A stretch of DNA of 64,000 nt from Telmatactis stephensoni (lineage: Eukaryota; Cnidaria; Anthozoa; Actiniaria; Isophelliidae): NCBI GenBank assembly GCA_029948255.1, contig JALIZF010001624.1, positions 372,001-436,000 of the forward strand, in the 5' to 3' direction. Positions 37,301 to 46,475 of the stretch are shown piece after piece (the stretch's first letter is position 1; each line of letters opens with the position of its first letter). The position numbers and the translations under genes are program-made. The notes beneath the pieces were generated by a model. That model searched no databases and had not been told where the DNA came from. It worked only from the letters and a program-made list of their open reading frames with translations.

Positions 37301-39702
37301 ACATTAGAGGACAAAAATTGATACACAAGGCCCAACATTAAAAAATATTTGATATAAACAAAGTAAAATGATTGCTTGTCTCTCTGTACTGTGATATAAA
37401 CACTATATGGAAGATCTAGAGTGCATAAAAAGCAAAAAGCAAAACACTTACAATGTAGCTCTACCATGCAATTTCTAACTTGTTTTTTCTCGTGCTCTGT
37501 ATATACATCCCCCATTGTGTTTAAATCAGCTGTCTATATGCATACAGAGAATTGGCAATTGTTTTATAATGCTTAATGGGAGTATGATGCGAGTATATAG
37601 CTGTACCATCATCTCAGAAGTTAGCATTAAATATTGCAGTAATGGATGAGTCCTTATAATATCAGCAAAAAAAACAACCACCAACCCTTAGTTCAAAATT
37701 TAGGCAAAAATTTTCCATTTTATTATTCAATACTGCATATATTTTCATTGTTTTCAATTGTTATTTTTGAAATTTTTTGTTCTGTGACTAAAGGAGTACC
37801 TTGATTCAGTTTCTATAGAAATGTTATTGACAATAAATCAAAACTTGATACAACTATAGAAAATGGAGTGATGACATCTTTTGACAGGTCTCATTAACAG
37901 CCATTCTTCTTTTGCAAACAATGTTGAATTTTGCTGAAATAGCTAGAAACAATTATCCATTCTTCTATTATCACCATGCAATTAAGAATTCACAAAAGCA
38001 ACCAAATGATAAACAAACAAACTTCAAATATAAACATACATGGATGAATTTCTGAGAAATAAACAATGAATTCTGGAAATAAATGTGTGTTTTATCAAGT
38101 GTTTAAAATTTTAGCTTGAAAAAAATCCAAGCCCAAGAGGGGGGTTTGAACTCACGACCTTCTTAAAGTACCGTCTTGGACTTCACTGGTTTTTTTTTTC
38201 CCAAGCCAATTACACACTCGATGAAGTACATATATTCTAACTTCTGTCCAAATGACAATTCCATTCATAAAATGAATTCTTTCAAGGGTTCCATAGTTTA
38301 ATTCTTAGAGGTTGTTGATATGAAGGCAATTAAGTTGTCCATGCCAGCCTGGATAACTCTTTTGTTTTGTGTCCCCAAGGAAAAGAAAACAAAAGAGTTG
38401 TCCTGGCTAGGGACAACTCGCCATCATAATTATATAAATAGCCCCTTAGTGTACTCAATGGCAATGAAGCAATGAACCTATAAATAAGGTTTGGAAATTA
38501 TATATTTTCAGATGCATATTGGTTAAAGCCAGTGCAAACAATTATCAATTTCAATGGAACTAAAAAAATATTGTATCCAAATTTTAGGCCATAGTTTTAC
38601 CAGCTGTCCCCACTATAAACCAAATAATGGCTTTCAAAAAAATATATAATTCCGGCAAAATTTAATTTTGCATAATTTACATAAGAAATAGTATTGGAAA
38701 ATTATATTCAAATACGTGTCCGTACAAGTAATTGGCTGAAATTTTACAAGAATTTGGATAACAAAATGAAAAGAATAGCACTGCATATCTAAGTAAAATT
38801 TTAGAGATTTTTCTTAACAAGACAAGATTGGCCTCAATATATTATACATTTCTAGATGTGTCTACTAGTAAACTAGAAATTTGCATACTTGGTTGGCCAT
38901 GGAGAGGTCGAGAAGGCGTGATATTTTTAGTGTGTTTATCTTCACTATTAAACATGTAAATCAGGATTAACATTATTGAGCCATCAGGACTGTGCAATAG
39001 GGTAATAAAAATCCCAAAACAATAATTTCCCTAGGTTTGACAAACGTTTTGTCAAGACCTAGACAATGAGAGGCTCATTGAGACAAGTCTCGACAAATCT
39101 AAAACTTGGGGTATTTTATTATTTTCGAAGGATGAAATTTCTTTTGGAAGAAATTTCGAGATATTGGCTTGATTGTTTAGTGTTTTCATCACGACTAAGA
39201 CCAGTTTTCAAATCACTTGATTCCCGCAATTACATTAGGGTCGAAATCGTGACATGAACGATGAAAGGCCAATCTTCGATGTTTTTAGTAGCACTTTTAA
39301 AGTTTACAGTCAAAGCGCCTATAAAGATACATGTAAATTTCCGATTTGTTGATTTATTTAAGAAGTTTTAGCCGAGTTTACAAAACAGACTCCATCAATT
39401 GTAAAAAGACAATGTGTAGGCTATAATAACTGTAAGTTCAATCATTATTATGCAACAAAACATCAAATTTAAATCAAAGCTCACTTTGGTATTGTAGATT
39501 GTGGTCTTATTTCCCTCCATTTCAAGGATGCACTTGGACTTCAAATCAATCTCCCTGTAAACATATTTAAACCAATTTTCAGATAAAAATGATAAACATT
39601 AAAGTCAATTAATAGAAAAATTATGAAATTAACAGCACAAAATTTATAGACTTGCCTCTTGTTCAATGGCCGGGCGCGTACAGCAACTTTAAGCGATGCC
39701 AT
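14991..39702 (-). CDS. STARD9-like: STARD9/KIF16A-type kinesin-3: motor-FHA-coiled coil-START (33 exons, about 1,493 aa)
   Basis: A plus-end kinesin-3 motor with a C-terminal lipid-binding START domain. Exons in coding order: 39702-39656, 39554-39485, 35235-35116, 34493-34377, 33824-33792, 33418-33357, 33122-33004, 32517-32448, 31917-31845, 31613-31546, 30948-30848, 30097-29956, 29087-28990, 28326-28246, 28111-27992, 27278-27159, 26868-26817, 26384-26250, 25459-25359, 25124-25018, 24139-24101, 23127-21472, 21000-20794, 20437-20403, 19363-19299, 19189-19098, 18505-18434, 17677-17581, 17508-17466, 16688-16609, 16009-15932, 15819-15742, 15095-14991. Phases match throughout, and the total is 1,494 codons if one extra G in exon 12 is discounted. 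Intron 1 uses a GC donor; the rest are GT-AG. The ATG precedes [15 protein letters not shown], the standard kinesin-3 N-terminus. The START domain, not a PX domain, separates it from KIF16B. Vertebrate STARD9 is about three times longer. Confidence 0.9.
15742..16009 (-). CDS. Kinesin exons 31-32, START core strands
   Basis: Exon 31 (16009-15932) ends in a CAG-gta donor and exon 32 (15819-15742) follows after a 112-bp intron, both in phase 0. Together they encode [18 protein letters not shown]. Confidence 0.85.
16871..16985. repeat. Dispersed repeat shared with 52966-53050
   Basis: Both places share ctcaactcacatgttgattt and the flanking aatattttgcat and gagggagga-aaaccg segments. This copy lies in a kinesin intron, the other in a FAS1 intron. 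Confidence 0.65.
17272..17402. mobile_element. Small inverted-repeat element
   Basis: gcttgtgatttgttcaaata at 17273 recurs inverted (tatttgaacaaatcacaagc) ending near 17402. Intronic. Confidence 0.6.
17882..18020. mobile_element. MITE, about 40-bp arms
   Basis: gtgttttccat..gtggaac-taaccagccagaacggcc on the left is inverted on the right as ggccgttctggctggtt..ggaaaacac. Intronic in the kinesin gene. Confidence 0.75.
18211..18352. mobile_element. MITE, family member 1 (second copy at 33571-33717)
   Basis: Arms gagatatgcttcacctgcca and its inverted, diverged match agtgtatctc. The 33.6-kb element has the same arms and interior (tacaaagga, gacaaggct/gacgaggct, catgaagctcagtcattt). Confidence 0.65.
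18744..18861. mobile_element. Near-palindromic MITE
   Basis: Arms ctaatagatgcacaaatgac and gacgtcaaaatgtggtgagaac are matched by gttctcaccacattttgacg..tctattag. Spacer about 40 bp. Intronic; diverged copy at 8131-8264. Confidence 0.78.
19273..19307. repeat. Duplicated 5' splice site after kinesin exon 25
   Basis: gtactgacctcct occurs twice, 18 bp apart. On the minus strand this makes two GAG|gtcagtac donors, at 19298 and 19280. Using the second adds 18 bases (VSTVEE) in frame. Confidence 0.72.
19885..20352. mobile_element. Tc1/mariner-pogo-like non-autonomous element
   Basis: Left end tagtgaaacccctcaaaacg and right end taaagcgga..agagggaatttactgta are imperfect inverted repeats of the 'CAGTNGAACCTC..GCGGACACC' type, flanked by TA. 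Several ctctaaagcggaca-like units occur inside. Intronic. Confidence 0.6.
20794..24139 (-). CDS. STARD9-like: Kinesin gene, coiled-coil part (exons 21-23)
   Basis: A 39-bp micro-exon (24139-24101) leads into a 1,656-bp exon (23127-21472) and a 207-bp exon (21000-20794). The protein is dominated by E, K, L and R heptads (for example [19 protein letters not shown]) with a Ser-rich break near residue 870, consistent with dimerisation or cargo-adaptor coiled coils at about residues 625-1245. No enzymatic motif is seen. Confidence 0.88.
23219..23636. mobile_element. MITE, about 40-bp arms (418 bp)
   Basis: caattgactcttatgaagct and ggagtgaatacaaaaaat on the left are matched inverted on the right (ttttttgaactcactccagc, gataagagtcaatt). 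Intronic, just upstream of the large coiled-coil exon. Confidence 0.75.
23916..24076. mobile_element. TAG-ended MITE with 9-bp target duplication
   Basis: TIR tagcctcctccgcaggca, inverted at the right end (tgcctgcggaggaggcta). The flanks carry tataaatgc exactly on both sides (23907-23915, 24077-24085). A purine-rich tract lies inside. It sits 25 bp from the 39-bp kinesin micro-exon. Confidence 0.85.
25359..27278 (-). CDS. STARD9-like: Kinesin gene, FHA-domain part (exons 16-19)
   Basis: Four exons (27278-27159, 26868-26817, 26384-26250, 25459-25359) encode [51 protein letters not shown] and [24 protein letters not shown]. This is the kinesin-3 FHA domain (about residues 440-576), a phosphopeptide or intramolecular binding module. 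The closing [12 protein letters not shown] is characteristic of the KIF16/STARD9 branch. Confidence 0.9.
25754..26096. mobile_element. MITE with aggatcatcctag subrepeats
   Basis: ggtgtttacatggcactaga on the left is inverted as ctagtgccatgtaaacatc on the right. The palindromic word aggatcatcct recurs about six times inside. Intronic. Confidence 0.75.
26534..26733. mobile_element. MITE with about 75-bp arms
   Basis: ttacacgatacaatttttgc and ccctacaacttgcttacaac arms are inverted around a short AT-rich centre. Intronic. Confidence 0.8.
27309..27681. mobile_element. Inverted-repeat element
   Basis: tttcacataacttttaa at the left and ttctcaaaagttatgtgaaa at the right. The interior has further gaacttc/gaagtt palindromes. 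Intronic. Confidence 0.65.
28178..28208. repeat. (GGAC/AGAC)n microsatellite
   Basis: ggacggacggacggacagac and similar units. A shorter array lies at 31789-31806. Confidence 0.85.
28377..28730. mobile_element. MITE with 'taccgtatttactcg' ends
   Basis: taccgtatttactcg..agcgccgc and gcggcgctaaaacgagtaaa..gcggta are inverted termini; aagcgccgc-like words repeat inside. Intronic. Confidence 0.78.
28812..28944 (-). mobile_element. tRNA-derived SINE, 3'-shortened copy
   Basis: Read on the minus strand: ggagcaagtg, box-A-like gtagttggttagtgc, then box-B-like cgttcaattcccag, then the body acttgtttcgacgtctttct and gtgtagctttaattagcttt. The body matches the SINEs at 50338 and 53487. Confidence 0.75.
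28990..39702 (-). CDS. STARD9-like: Kinesin gene, motor-domain part (exons 1-13)
   Basis: Residues 1 to about 373 form the motor: the P-loop GQTSAGKT in exon 4 (34493-34377), [14 protein letters not shown] in exons 6-7, switch [10 protein letters not shown] in exon 9 (31917-31845), switch [12 protein letters not shown] across exons 10-11, and [17 protein letters not shown] in exon 12. Switch II normally reads DLAGSE; here the exon 10/11 junction gives DLAG-R-SE, one residue longer, which may reflect a junction misplaced by three bases. Exon 13 gives [23 protein letters not shown] and the neck. The linker before VPYRD is long, as in STARD9, and carries the one-base frame break. Confidence 0.9.
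29298..29705. mobile_element. Inverted-repeat element with central palindrome
   Basis: aagctacggtaatacaagta at the left and tatttatttaccgtagctt at the right are imperfect inverted ends. A second palindrome (aattttgttgcag..cttgcaacaaaattt) sits near 29425-29474. Intronic. Confidence 0.65.
29956..30097 (-). CDS. Kinesin exon 12 with one-base frame break
   Basis: The acceptor at 30098-30099 and phase from exon 11 give [10 protein letters not shown], continuing ISTL as in the STARD9 family. The downstream half needs another frame to read [14 protein letters not shown]. Removing one G from the gggg run in gaggggtcc (plus strand cccc near 30070) joins them and restores phase with exon 13. No plausible intron separates the halves. 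Confidence 0.72.
30715..30799. mobile_element. Small hairpin element
   Basis: cagctttgtttagtcttgtc and acgcaacgc are inverted at acgttgcgtgacgacgctaa..caaggctg. Intronic. Confidence 0.65.
31355..31545. repeat. Degenerate (GAT)n-rich stretch
   Basis: gatggtgatgatgatgatgt followed by scattered gatgatga words, intronic. A similar cat-rich stretch lies at about 33866-34240. Confidence 0.7.
33571..33717. mobile_element. MITE, family member 2 (first copy at 18211)
   Basis: Arms gagatatacttcacttgtc and gacgaggct match the 18.2-kb copy; the right arm is caggtgaagcaattatctgg. Intronic. Confidence 0.62.
35315..35469. mobile_element. TA-flanked Tc1/mariner-like MITE (155 bp)
   Basis: cagtggtaactttattaagc at the left and gcttaataaagggtatccac-tg at the right, each followed by TA. 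Intronic. Confidence 0.75.
35574..36067. mobile_element. Inverted-repeat element with gggggacatgg ends
   Basis: aagaagggggacatgg at the left and ccatgtcccccctcat at the right. Related 'tctgcaaatcc(a)' words recur along the interior. It contains a 31-bp exact tandem duplication (tttgcatgcaatgctttgat) at about 35750-35811. Confidence 0.55.
36070..38330. other. Interior of kinesin intron 2, nothing recognised
   Basis: AT-rich, with no exon that would fit between kinesin exons 2 and 3, whose phases already match. A box-B-like word (gtcgtgagttcaaaccccc, minus strand, near 38150) may be a tRNA or SINE remnant. Confidence 0.45.
38332..38410. mobile_element. Small hairpin element
   Basis: agttgtccatgccagcctgg and aactcttttgtttt are inverted as aaaacaaaagagttgtcctg..gggacaact. 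Confidence 0.65.
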
Positions 39703-40373
39703 GACAATTATTTATTCGTGATAAGAAAAAAGATTATGATCTTTTGGTAAAGAATCGATCCATCCAACGCCAGTAGCTTTTTCGATTCGTATAAATCTCC
39801 AAGAAGTTCAGTAAATTAGATCGAGCATGATTTCTAGTCTGCCAAATGCTTCGAGTTTTCAACCACGTAACTTTAGAGGTGTGCATTTACCACATCAATA
39901 TCGACTAATACATCAGATTGTCTCATTAATTTTGACTTCTTCAGCTTCAAACCGTCTTGTGTGTTCCAGGTTCTCTTATCTATAGTTCACAACTGATGAA
40001 TGGACATGACCAAACCTTCCCAGCTAGCCAGTGGCAAAGCTACTAAAAGAATTCTTTCAAACAATGCAGCTCAAATAATGACTAGAAAAACATGAAACCG
40101 GACATGGATAGAGACTCAGGCATCTGTGGTCTGCCAACACAGTTGGCTTAAGAAATTAAAATCACTTTCCCTACCGTTCAAGTGGCCACAAGACTAAGCT
40201 AACTGTTCGTTCGATGAAGTGTTTTCAACAAGTTGGTTATTTTGGGTTCGCGAATCAGAGAAAGCTTCATTGATTTGACCAATCACTGACCGTGTTCTAT
40301 CGCGCATTATTTGCATAAGCGCGCGTGACGTTGACTTGCGGTGATCTCGTGAATTTTATGCTCACCTTTCGGA
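39703..40373. promoter_or_regulatory. Upstream region of the kinesin gene
   Basis: Lies 5' of the ATG on the minus strand. I see no TATA box close to the start and cannot place the transcription start. A 5'-UTR exon may lie here or beyond. Confidence 0.3.
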
Positions 40374-40439
40374 TAGACTGCGAGCAGTCCTCCTTTTCCC
40401 TACGATTCTGGAGGGAAAAGGAGGACTGCTCGCAGTCTA
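40374..40439. mobile_element. 66-bp TAG-ended MITE (minimal copy)
   Basis: tagactgcgagcagtcctcc and ttttccct are inverted as agggaaaaggaggactgctc..gcagtcta with a 7-11-bp loop. Flanked by ctttcgga on both sides (40366-40373, 40440-40447). Longer copy at 53281-53452. Confidence 0.85.
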
Positions 40440-40889
40440 CTTTCGGATGATAACCTTGTCGAATTTAAAACGCTAGATTAGAAATTTATAAAGAATATAT
40501 CAAAATCTTCGAGGCTATGACAACAGTTTAGTGGAAAAGATCTAATATTTGTTATAGAAAAAAAATAATTTTACACCGGGAATAAGTTTATATCAGAAAA
40601 GCAAGTGCACAATTCGTGATTTATAACAATGATATCATAGCCCGAAATAACAAAGAAGCAAAAACGCCTTTTCCTCATCAGAAATTGGATATGTTTTTGT
40701 TGGTTACTTGCTAGCTGTGAAAGGCGATGAAACATTCAATAGCATTCATGTATGGATTTGTAATCCATTTCCGGTCGTTCTGAACGGCTTGTTTCGTCCG
40801 ACAGTCGAACACTCTAACCACTGAAAGACGTCTGATAACCAAGTCAGCAGCTAGTTAGCACATCGTTAACGAGATAAAGATAATCGAAT

Positions 40890-42603
40890 TTAAGTAATGA
40901 TCCTTGTAAGAAGTAGGCAAATTCACGCCCCCTAATGCATAAATGACTGTTATAGTCAATTTGCAATCCAATTAAAATACGGCTACCTCATTGGTCGGAT
41001 TCAATTCAAGCGCGAAATTTGAATTTACAAATCAAATTTCTTGGGATCAAAGCTGGTTTTCAGAACATCTTAATTTAAAAATTGCATTATCAAACACCAT
41101 AAAAACTTCGTATGAAATTTAACGAAAACTGGTCGTGGGGAACATAGCTAAAATAAGTCTTTTCTCTCACTCGCTAACACTGAAACGTAACACGATACGC
41201 TGAGCTGTCATTGCGTGTTTCCTGTACACAGAACAATGTAAAACTAGCTGGCCAAATAAACTACAATGACATAAATATGTTTCATAATTATATGCCTAAC
41301 GATAAATACAAAACATTCAATATGCAATGCAGGCAATGAGTCATCTTCCAGGATCGTCAGCCGTAAATTGTAAAACCGAGTCCGCCGAAAATCATCACGT
41401 TATCCATTTCTCGACTAAACTCGCATTTAGATGTCCAAAGGATAAAATCCATCTTCTGTCTCAATTCTACATCCCCCTCTTCTAAGTCTGGAAAACGTCT
41501 TGTTCAAAAACAAAAGTTCCTTTATTTTCTTTGAGATGTGCAATATGAGCTCAAACACGCAAAACAGAGCTATTACAAAGTTATTTGGTATGGTGTGAAA
41601 GGTCAAGGTCTACAAGTTCTTCTAAAATACTCCTTTCGATTCCACTACAAAATTATGCCGTACATGAACATGTGTTTGGCATGTCCAAATATGTCAGCAA
41701 TAAAGGCTTTCCCTCCTAGTCCTCAAACGTAAACTCTAAAAGAGAACGAAGTTACTAAACGTCCGGCAGCCGGACCTAGTGACGGTCTTAAAATAACAAA
41801 TAACTAAACATCCGGCAGTCCGATATTTTTCAACATTTCTATTCGAAATCAAACAAAATATTTATTCGAAAGTGTTCTACCTTTATTTAGAATCCTCAAC
41901 TGAGCGCTTCCAGGCAGCCAAAAATCTCGAATTTGATGCGGTATTTCTCCAACCCTGTACACAGAGTGCGAAGACATCACAGCGCGTAACGCTTGGAGAC
42001 AGTCCGATATTCTTCCATTTTTCGCCATGAAATCCACCAATCTTTCTTTAAAAATGGTCTATATTTAGTTAGAATCCTCGAGCGCTTCTAGACAATCAAA
42101 AAAATTCGAATGTTGTCGTTTCGCGGATGGTCAGGGTACATAAGCTTACGAATCGATCCGCGAGCGTGACACTTACAAAATTTTATCTGACACTGCCGGG
42201 CACTTGAGGAAGGTATCGTCCAAAACAACCAAACCAAAAACCTAACTCAATTTTAAAATGATTCCATAAAATGTGCAATATTGATCTAAAAAAGTTGAGA
42301 TTTGCTTCGAAGTACGTCTGAATCCAAGATGGCTCCGACTTGTGAAACCACGCTGCTTGTCAAAGTACCAGTTCCCCACATCAAAAAGAGGCAATTTTTG
42401 GCAGAAACAATGAAAATAAGACTGGAACCGAATATATTCTAAAACATGGCGGGAAAAGCTAATTTTAGGTCTATTTTTAGGGTTTTTTTGGCCTCTGACC
42501 AATCAGAAACGAGGATTTTTATTTGCTTATCCAATTAGTATAATCGCGTGCTTTACATGCCATGCATTACTGGTGCCTACTTCTTACAAGGATCATTACT
42601 TAA
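40890..42603. mobile_element. TTAA-flanked non-autonomous element, piggyBac-like (1.7 kb)
   Basis: The ends are 26-bp perfect inverted repeats starting gtaatgatccttgtaagaag, each bounded by TTAA (40890-40893 and 42600-42603). TTAA duplication is diagnostic of piggyBac-type insertion. No transposase ORF remains. Inside, tagaatcctc-a-gagcgcttc and a-aatctcgaat/aattcgaat repeat at about 41888 and 42070. Confidence 0.78.
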
Positions 42604-43529
42604 TTTTCTATGCGAGTAGGATTTCTGAAATCAGACCCCATGACCGCCAAGCTCGATCAACATGCTCTCCTCTGCGCGTTCAGTCATCTTAAACAGATGG
42701 CATAATCAGGATAGCATGAAGTTGTTCTTACCAACAGGCAGGATCAGAAATGTCTTGCTGAGTAATTCTCAGAATATTAGGAGAGGTGAAGGATATCCTT
42801 GAGGGATAGGAAGGGGAGGATGGGCAGTAAACCGCTATGAATACATACAGGATGTCTAGTGACATTTTACCTGAGTGCATTGCGTTACTCCCAGCGTTAC
42901 ACCTTTGCGTTACTACCTGAGGCACACATGCTTTGACGGGTGTGAACGCCTACGTTCCGGAACTACACAAGCATGGAGACTAAAGTGCCTAGGCGCAGTT
43001 CAGACGTCGAACTTTTGCCGCGTCAAACCTAATACATTTTGTAAATGAGAAGTGCGGGTTCTGAACCAAATGAGGCATGTGCTAAAACATAGACTGGACT
43101 ATTTGGACTTTGGATTTTGGACTTTTTTCAAATCCAATTTCCAAAACAATAACAAACTCAATAAAAGAAAAACTCAATCATTATAAAATAAGACTTCATA
43201 TTCTTCAATAGGTCATTTGCGTCTTAGTATCATATCACTACCAGTACCAGAATTCTCTGCCAACGTTTTTGTTGTGAAATAATTAGCGTCAATATTGTTA
43301 ATTGTACTACTCTCAAGATCGGCACTATTTACCCCCTGGGTTGCTAAATAGCTTTGGCAAGTTTAAGGGTTAAGGGGGAATATGCCGAGTAGTTTAAGAA
43401 CCCTATAAATGCAAACCCGTATTCACTCTCTTGGCTCCCCAGGAGATGGCATAAAACCTAAAACCTAAAATCTGGACTGGAATTTCTATTTGGACTTTGG
43501 ACGTATGTGATTTCGGAAAATTAGAAATT
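42604..43529. other. Intergenic, no gene recognised
   Basis: The stretch taggtcatttgcgtcttag..accagaattctctgcc near 43210-43265 may be a diverged copy of the 9274-9463 MITE. Nothing else is recognised. Confidence 0.4.
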
Positions 43530-44129
43530 TGAACATTTCACAAGATTCTGTTGTCGCTGTTATCTTCAACAGGATGAAATATACTTTTCAAAGATTAAGA
43601 TTATCACACCTCTACAACGCCTGTGTGGATGCCTTTGTAGCGTATTAAAATTAGGAATAGGAAATAATCAACAAAAAATTAATGCCAATTGAGTCAGAAA
43701 AATACCTACGACCAAATTCTCTGTTTGTAAATGATCGCGTATTTCTCACTTCAGTGGCCTTAACTACTGGTATCGGTAAAGATCTCTGCTTATTGTACAT
43801 TTGCAAGCATTTTAGCTCCTTTCACTTCATTCGCATTTGATGTATATATTAAATGTCTTAATAATTTGATACAAAACACATTAGAAAATTATATTTCGCT
43901 TTTTTGCTTCTTTCTTTCTCTATTTCTTTTTGTTCCTTTCTCAGTTTCTATTTTCCTTTCATTCTTTTATAAGTTTTTTCGTTATTTCCTTCCACCTTTC
44001 TTTCTTTCTTTCTTTCTTTTTTTCTTTCTTTCTTATTTAAGAAAATATTTAACAGAAAAGCCAAGCATCGTTAAAACATGGCTTCTTTGCATAGTGGAGT
44101 CAGAAATTGATGTACATATGGTGTAACGT

Positions 44130-44535
44130 CCCGGGGGGGGGGGGGGGGGGACTCCTATATATAAGAGGACGGGGATGCTCGTCAGAAATTTTGAAAATGA
44201 CCCCTAAAAGGTACCTGAGTGGGAGTGGCAACAATTAGTTTCTACCCCTAAAAGGTACCAATTCAAAAACAATAATAAAGAATTAAAGTAATAAAACACT
44301 TTGTTATCGATGTGCTTTGAAGATTCAATTCAGATCATCGAAATCGTCCCTTTCATGCTTATTTTAGGTAGTTTATTTACCCCTAAACAGTCCCTAAAAG
44401 GTACCAGCTATGTCTCTGGTAGTCCACTTAAGTCCGAGACACCCTAAAAGGTACCAGATTGAAGATTTTGACCCCTAAAAGGTACGACGAGCATCCCCGT
44501 CCATTTACGATCGGAGTCCCCCCCCCCCCCCCGGG
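44130..44535. mobile_element. Poly-G/poly-C-ended hAT-like MITE, copy 1 (406 bp)
   Basis: Starts cccggg followed by about 17 G and ends with about 14 C plus ggg. The subterminal gaggacggggatgctcgtc is inverted as gacgagcatccccgtc. The word ccctaaaaggtac recurs about six times. The flanks carry tgtaacgt exactly on both sides (44122-44129, 44536-44543), an 8-bp duplication as in hAT. Confidence 0.85.
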
Positions 44536-45450
44536 TGTAACGTAGAGAAGCGAAAGCATAAAAAACATTCTTTGAAAGTTATGCAATGGTAAAATTTAAT
44601 ATAATTTATGCTTCGTGATGACTGCCATATCTATTCTGTTGTACAATGCTCGCTGCATAATACTACGAACTCGTACAATATATATGGACTATATGGTTCT
44701 CTTTTGCACGGGATCTGATTAAGTGATGAACCAGCACAATTAAGTTCCAATTCCACAGCGTCCACAGCGGGTCCACAGCACTAACTTACACAACGACTGA
44801 TAACAACTAACTAGAGAGTTATAAGTACATCATATTTATAGTACTAGGTTGACTATATTAACGAGAAATGTCATATTTATAGTACTAGGTTTAACATTAA
44901 CGAGAGATGTCATAAACCGGATGACATTAACAAATTGTAATATAATTGTTGGAGGCGTAGGCCTTATTAGTATTGCCAAAAATATAGCTCAATAGGCCAA
45001 GCAAGGTAAAGTTGAACGATTACCGATAATACGTTCTATAATGAAAACCTTAATCGTGATATACAATTCAAGTATAATCGTAGATTACGCTAGCTAAGCG
45101 GATCAAAACATAAAAGTCGAATATAAAGAATTATAATCATTCCTGAGAGGTAATTTCCTCATTGATTTCCTTGCGTAGCGGATTTGACTGGACAGATTTT
45201 TAAGTGTTGATTGCATAAGGTATTTCACCTGATGACATGTCACTAGAAGTCATGGCTTACGTGTGACCTACAGGCCAAGTACTTAAGATTGTTGCTAGGT
45301 AACGTGGTGTCTGTGGGAGACCGCGGTGCGCAATGACGTACTCTGTTGGATGCACCTGTAGATGTGACTGCTGGTCACTGAGACTGAAGGACGAAGGTTT
45401 GTGAAGTACTCTGATGTGAGTTGTGGTTGGATGCATCTGTAGCTAGAATA

Positions 45451-45858
45451 CCCGGGGGGGGGGGGGGGGGGGGGAACTCCTATACTAAGTAAGAGGACGG
45501 GGATGCTCGTCGGAAATTTTGAAAATGACCCCTAAAAGGTACCAGAGTGGGAGTGGCAACAATTGATTTCTACCCCTAAAAGGTACCAATTCAAAAACAA
45601 TAATAAAGAATTAAGGTAATGAAACACTTTGTTATCGATGTGCTTTGAAGATTCAATTCAGATCATCGAAATCGTCCCTTTCATGCTTATTTTAGGTAGT
45701 TTATTTACCCCAAAACAGTCCCTAAAAGTTACCAGCTATGTCTCTGGTAGTCCACCTAAGTCTGAGACACCCTAAAAGGTACCAGATTGCAGATTTTGAC
45801 CCCTAAAAGGTACGACGAGCATCCCCGTCCATTTATGATCGGAGTCCCCCCCACGGGG
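45451..45858. mobile_element. Poly-G/poly-C-ended hAT-like MITE, copy 2
   Basis: Same orientation and nearly the same sequence as copy 1 over about 400 bp, 1.3 kb away. The right C run is shorter (ccccccacgggg), and no exact 8-bp duplication is visible. Confidence 0.85.
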
Positions 45859-46475
45859 CTTAATATCAATCTTCAAAAATTAACGCCGCTGTGCTAGTTT
45901 GCAGGCCTCGATCCACTAGGCCAAAAAGGTTTATCAATGCACCTAGTGTTAGCTCACAAACATACGATCTGAAAGGAGCTATACATTTCTTTGATTTCTG
46001 GTTGGTATTATTAATTTGCACTGCAGTTTGCACTGCAGTGCAAATTACTTTTTCTTGACGTGTTAGCAATTAACATCGCTGCTCTCAGCCAATCAGAATC
46101 GAGAAATTTTTTCATGTATATTATGATCAATGAAATGGCATATTTCTGAGTCAGATACCAGTTGTTAAGGCCAAAGCGAGAAATACGCAATGTTATTTAA
46201 TAGACTTTTGCGGCCGTACAATAATTGGTTACCGTCCGTGTATTCGAATGTCATTTACAAACAGAGCAAACAGAGAATTTGATCGGGTAAAGCGAATTTT
46301 CTGGTTCATCATTATGATGTTTTCTGTCTTCGCTACAAAGGCATCCAAACAGGCGCTGTAGAGGTGTTACAATCTTAATCTTTTAACCTTTTTAATCTTT
46401 GCTCTTACGAAATTGTTGAAGATGTTTCTTCATGTTGAAGTATAATAACAGCGACAATAGAATCTTAGCCTGAGA

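Larger units (their letters stand above)
43530..46475. repeat. Large inverted repeat, arms about 270-340 bp, spacer about 2.3 kb
   Basis: The left arm (about 43530-43800) has gattctgttgtcgctgttat, cacctctacaacgcctgt, ggatgcctttgtagcg and accaaattctctgtttg. The same words recur inverted in 46140-46475 (acaaacagagcaaacagaga, cgctacaaaggcatcc, acaggcgctgtagaggtgt, ataacagcgacaatagaatc). The spacer contains both poly-G-ended elements. It may be a foldback transposon or an inverted duplication. Confidence 0.75.

Noticed and set aside
38130..38180. Functional tRNA gene
   Set aside because: Only a box-B-like word is present; no matching box A, acceptor stem or cloverleaf could be drawn.
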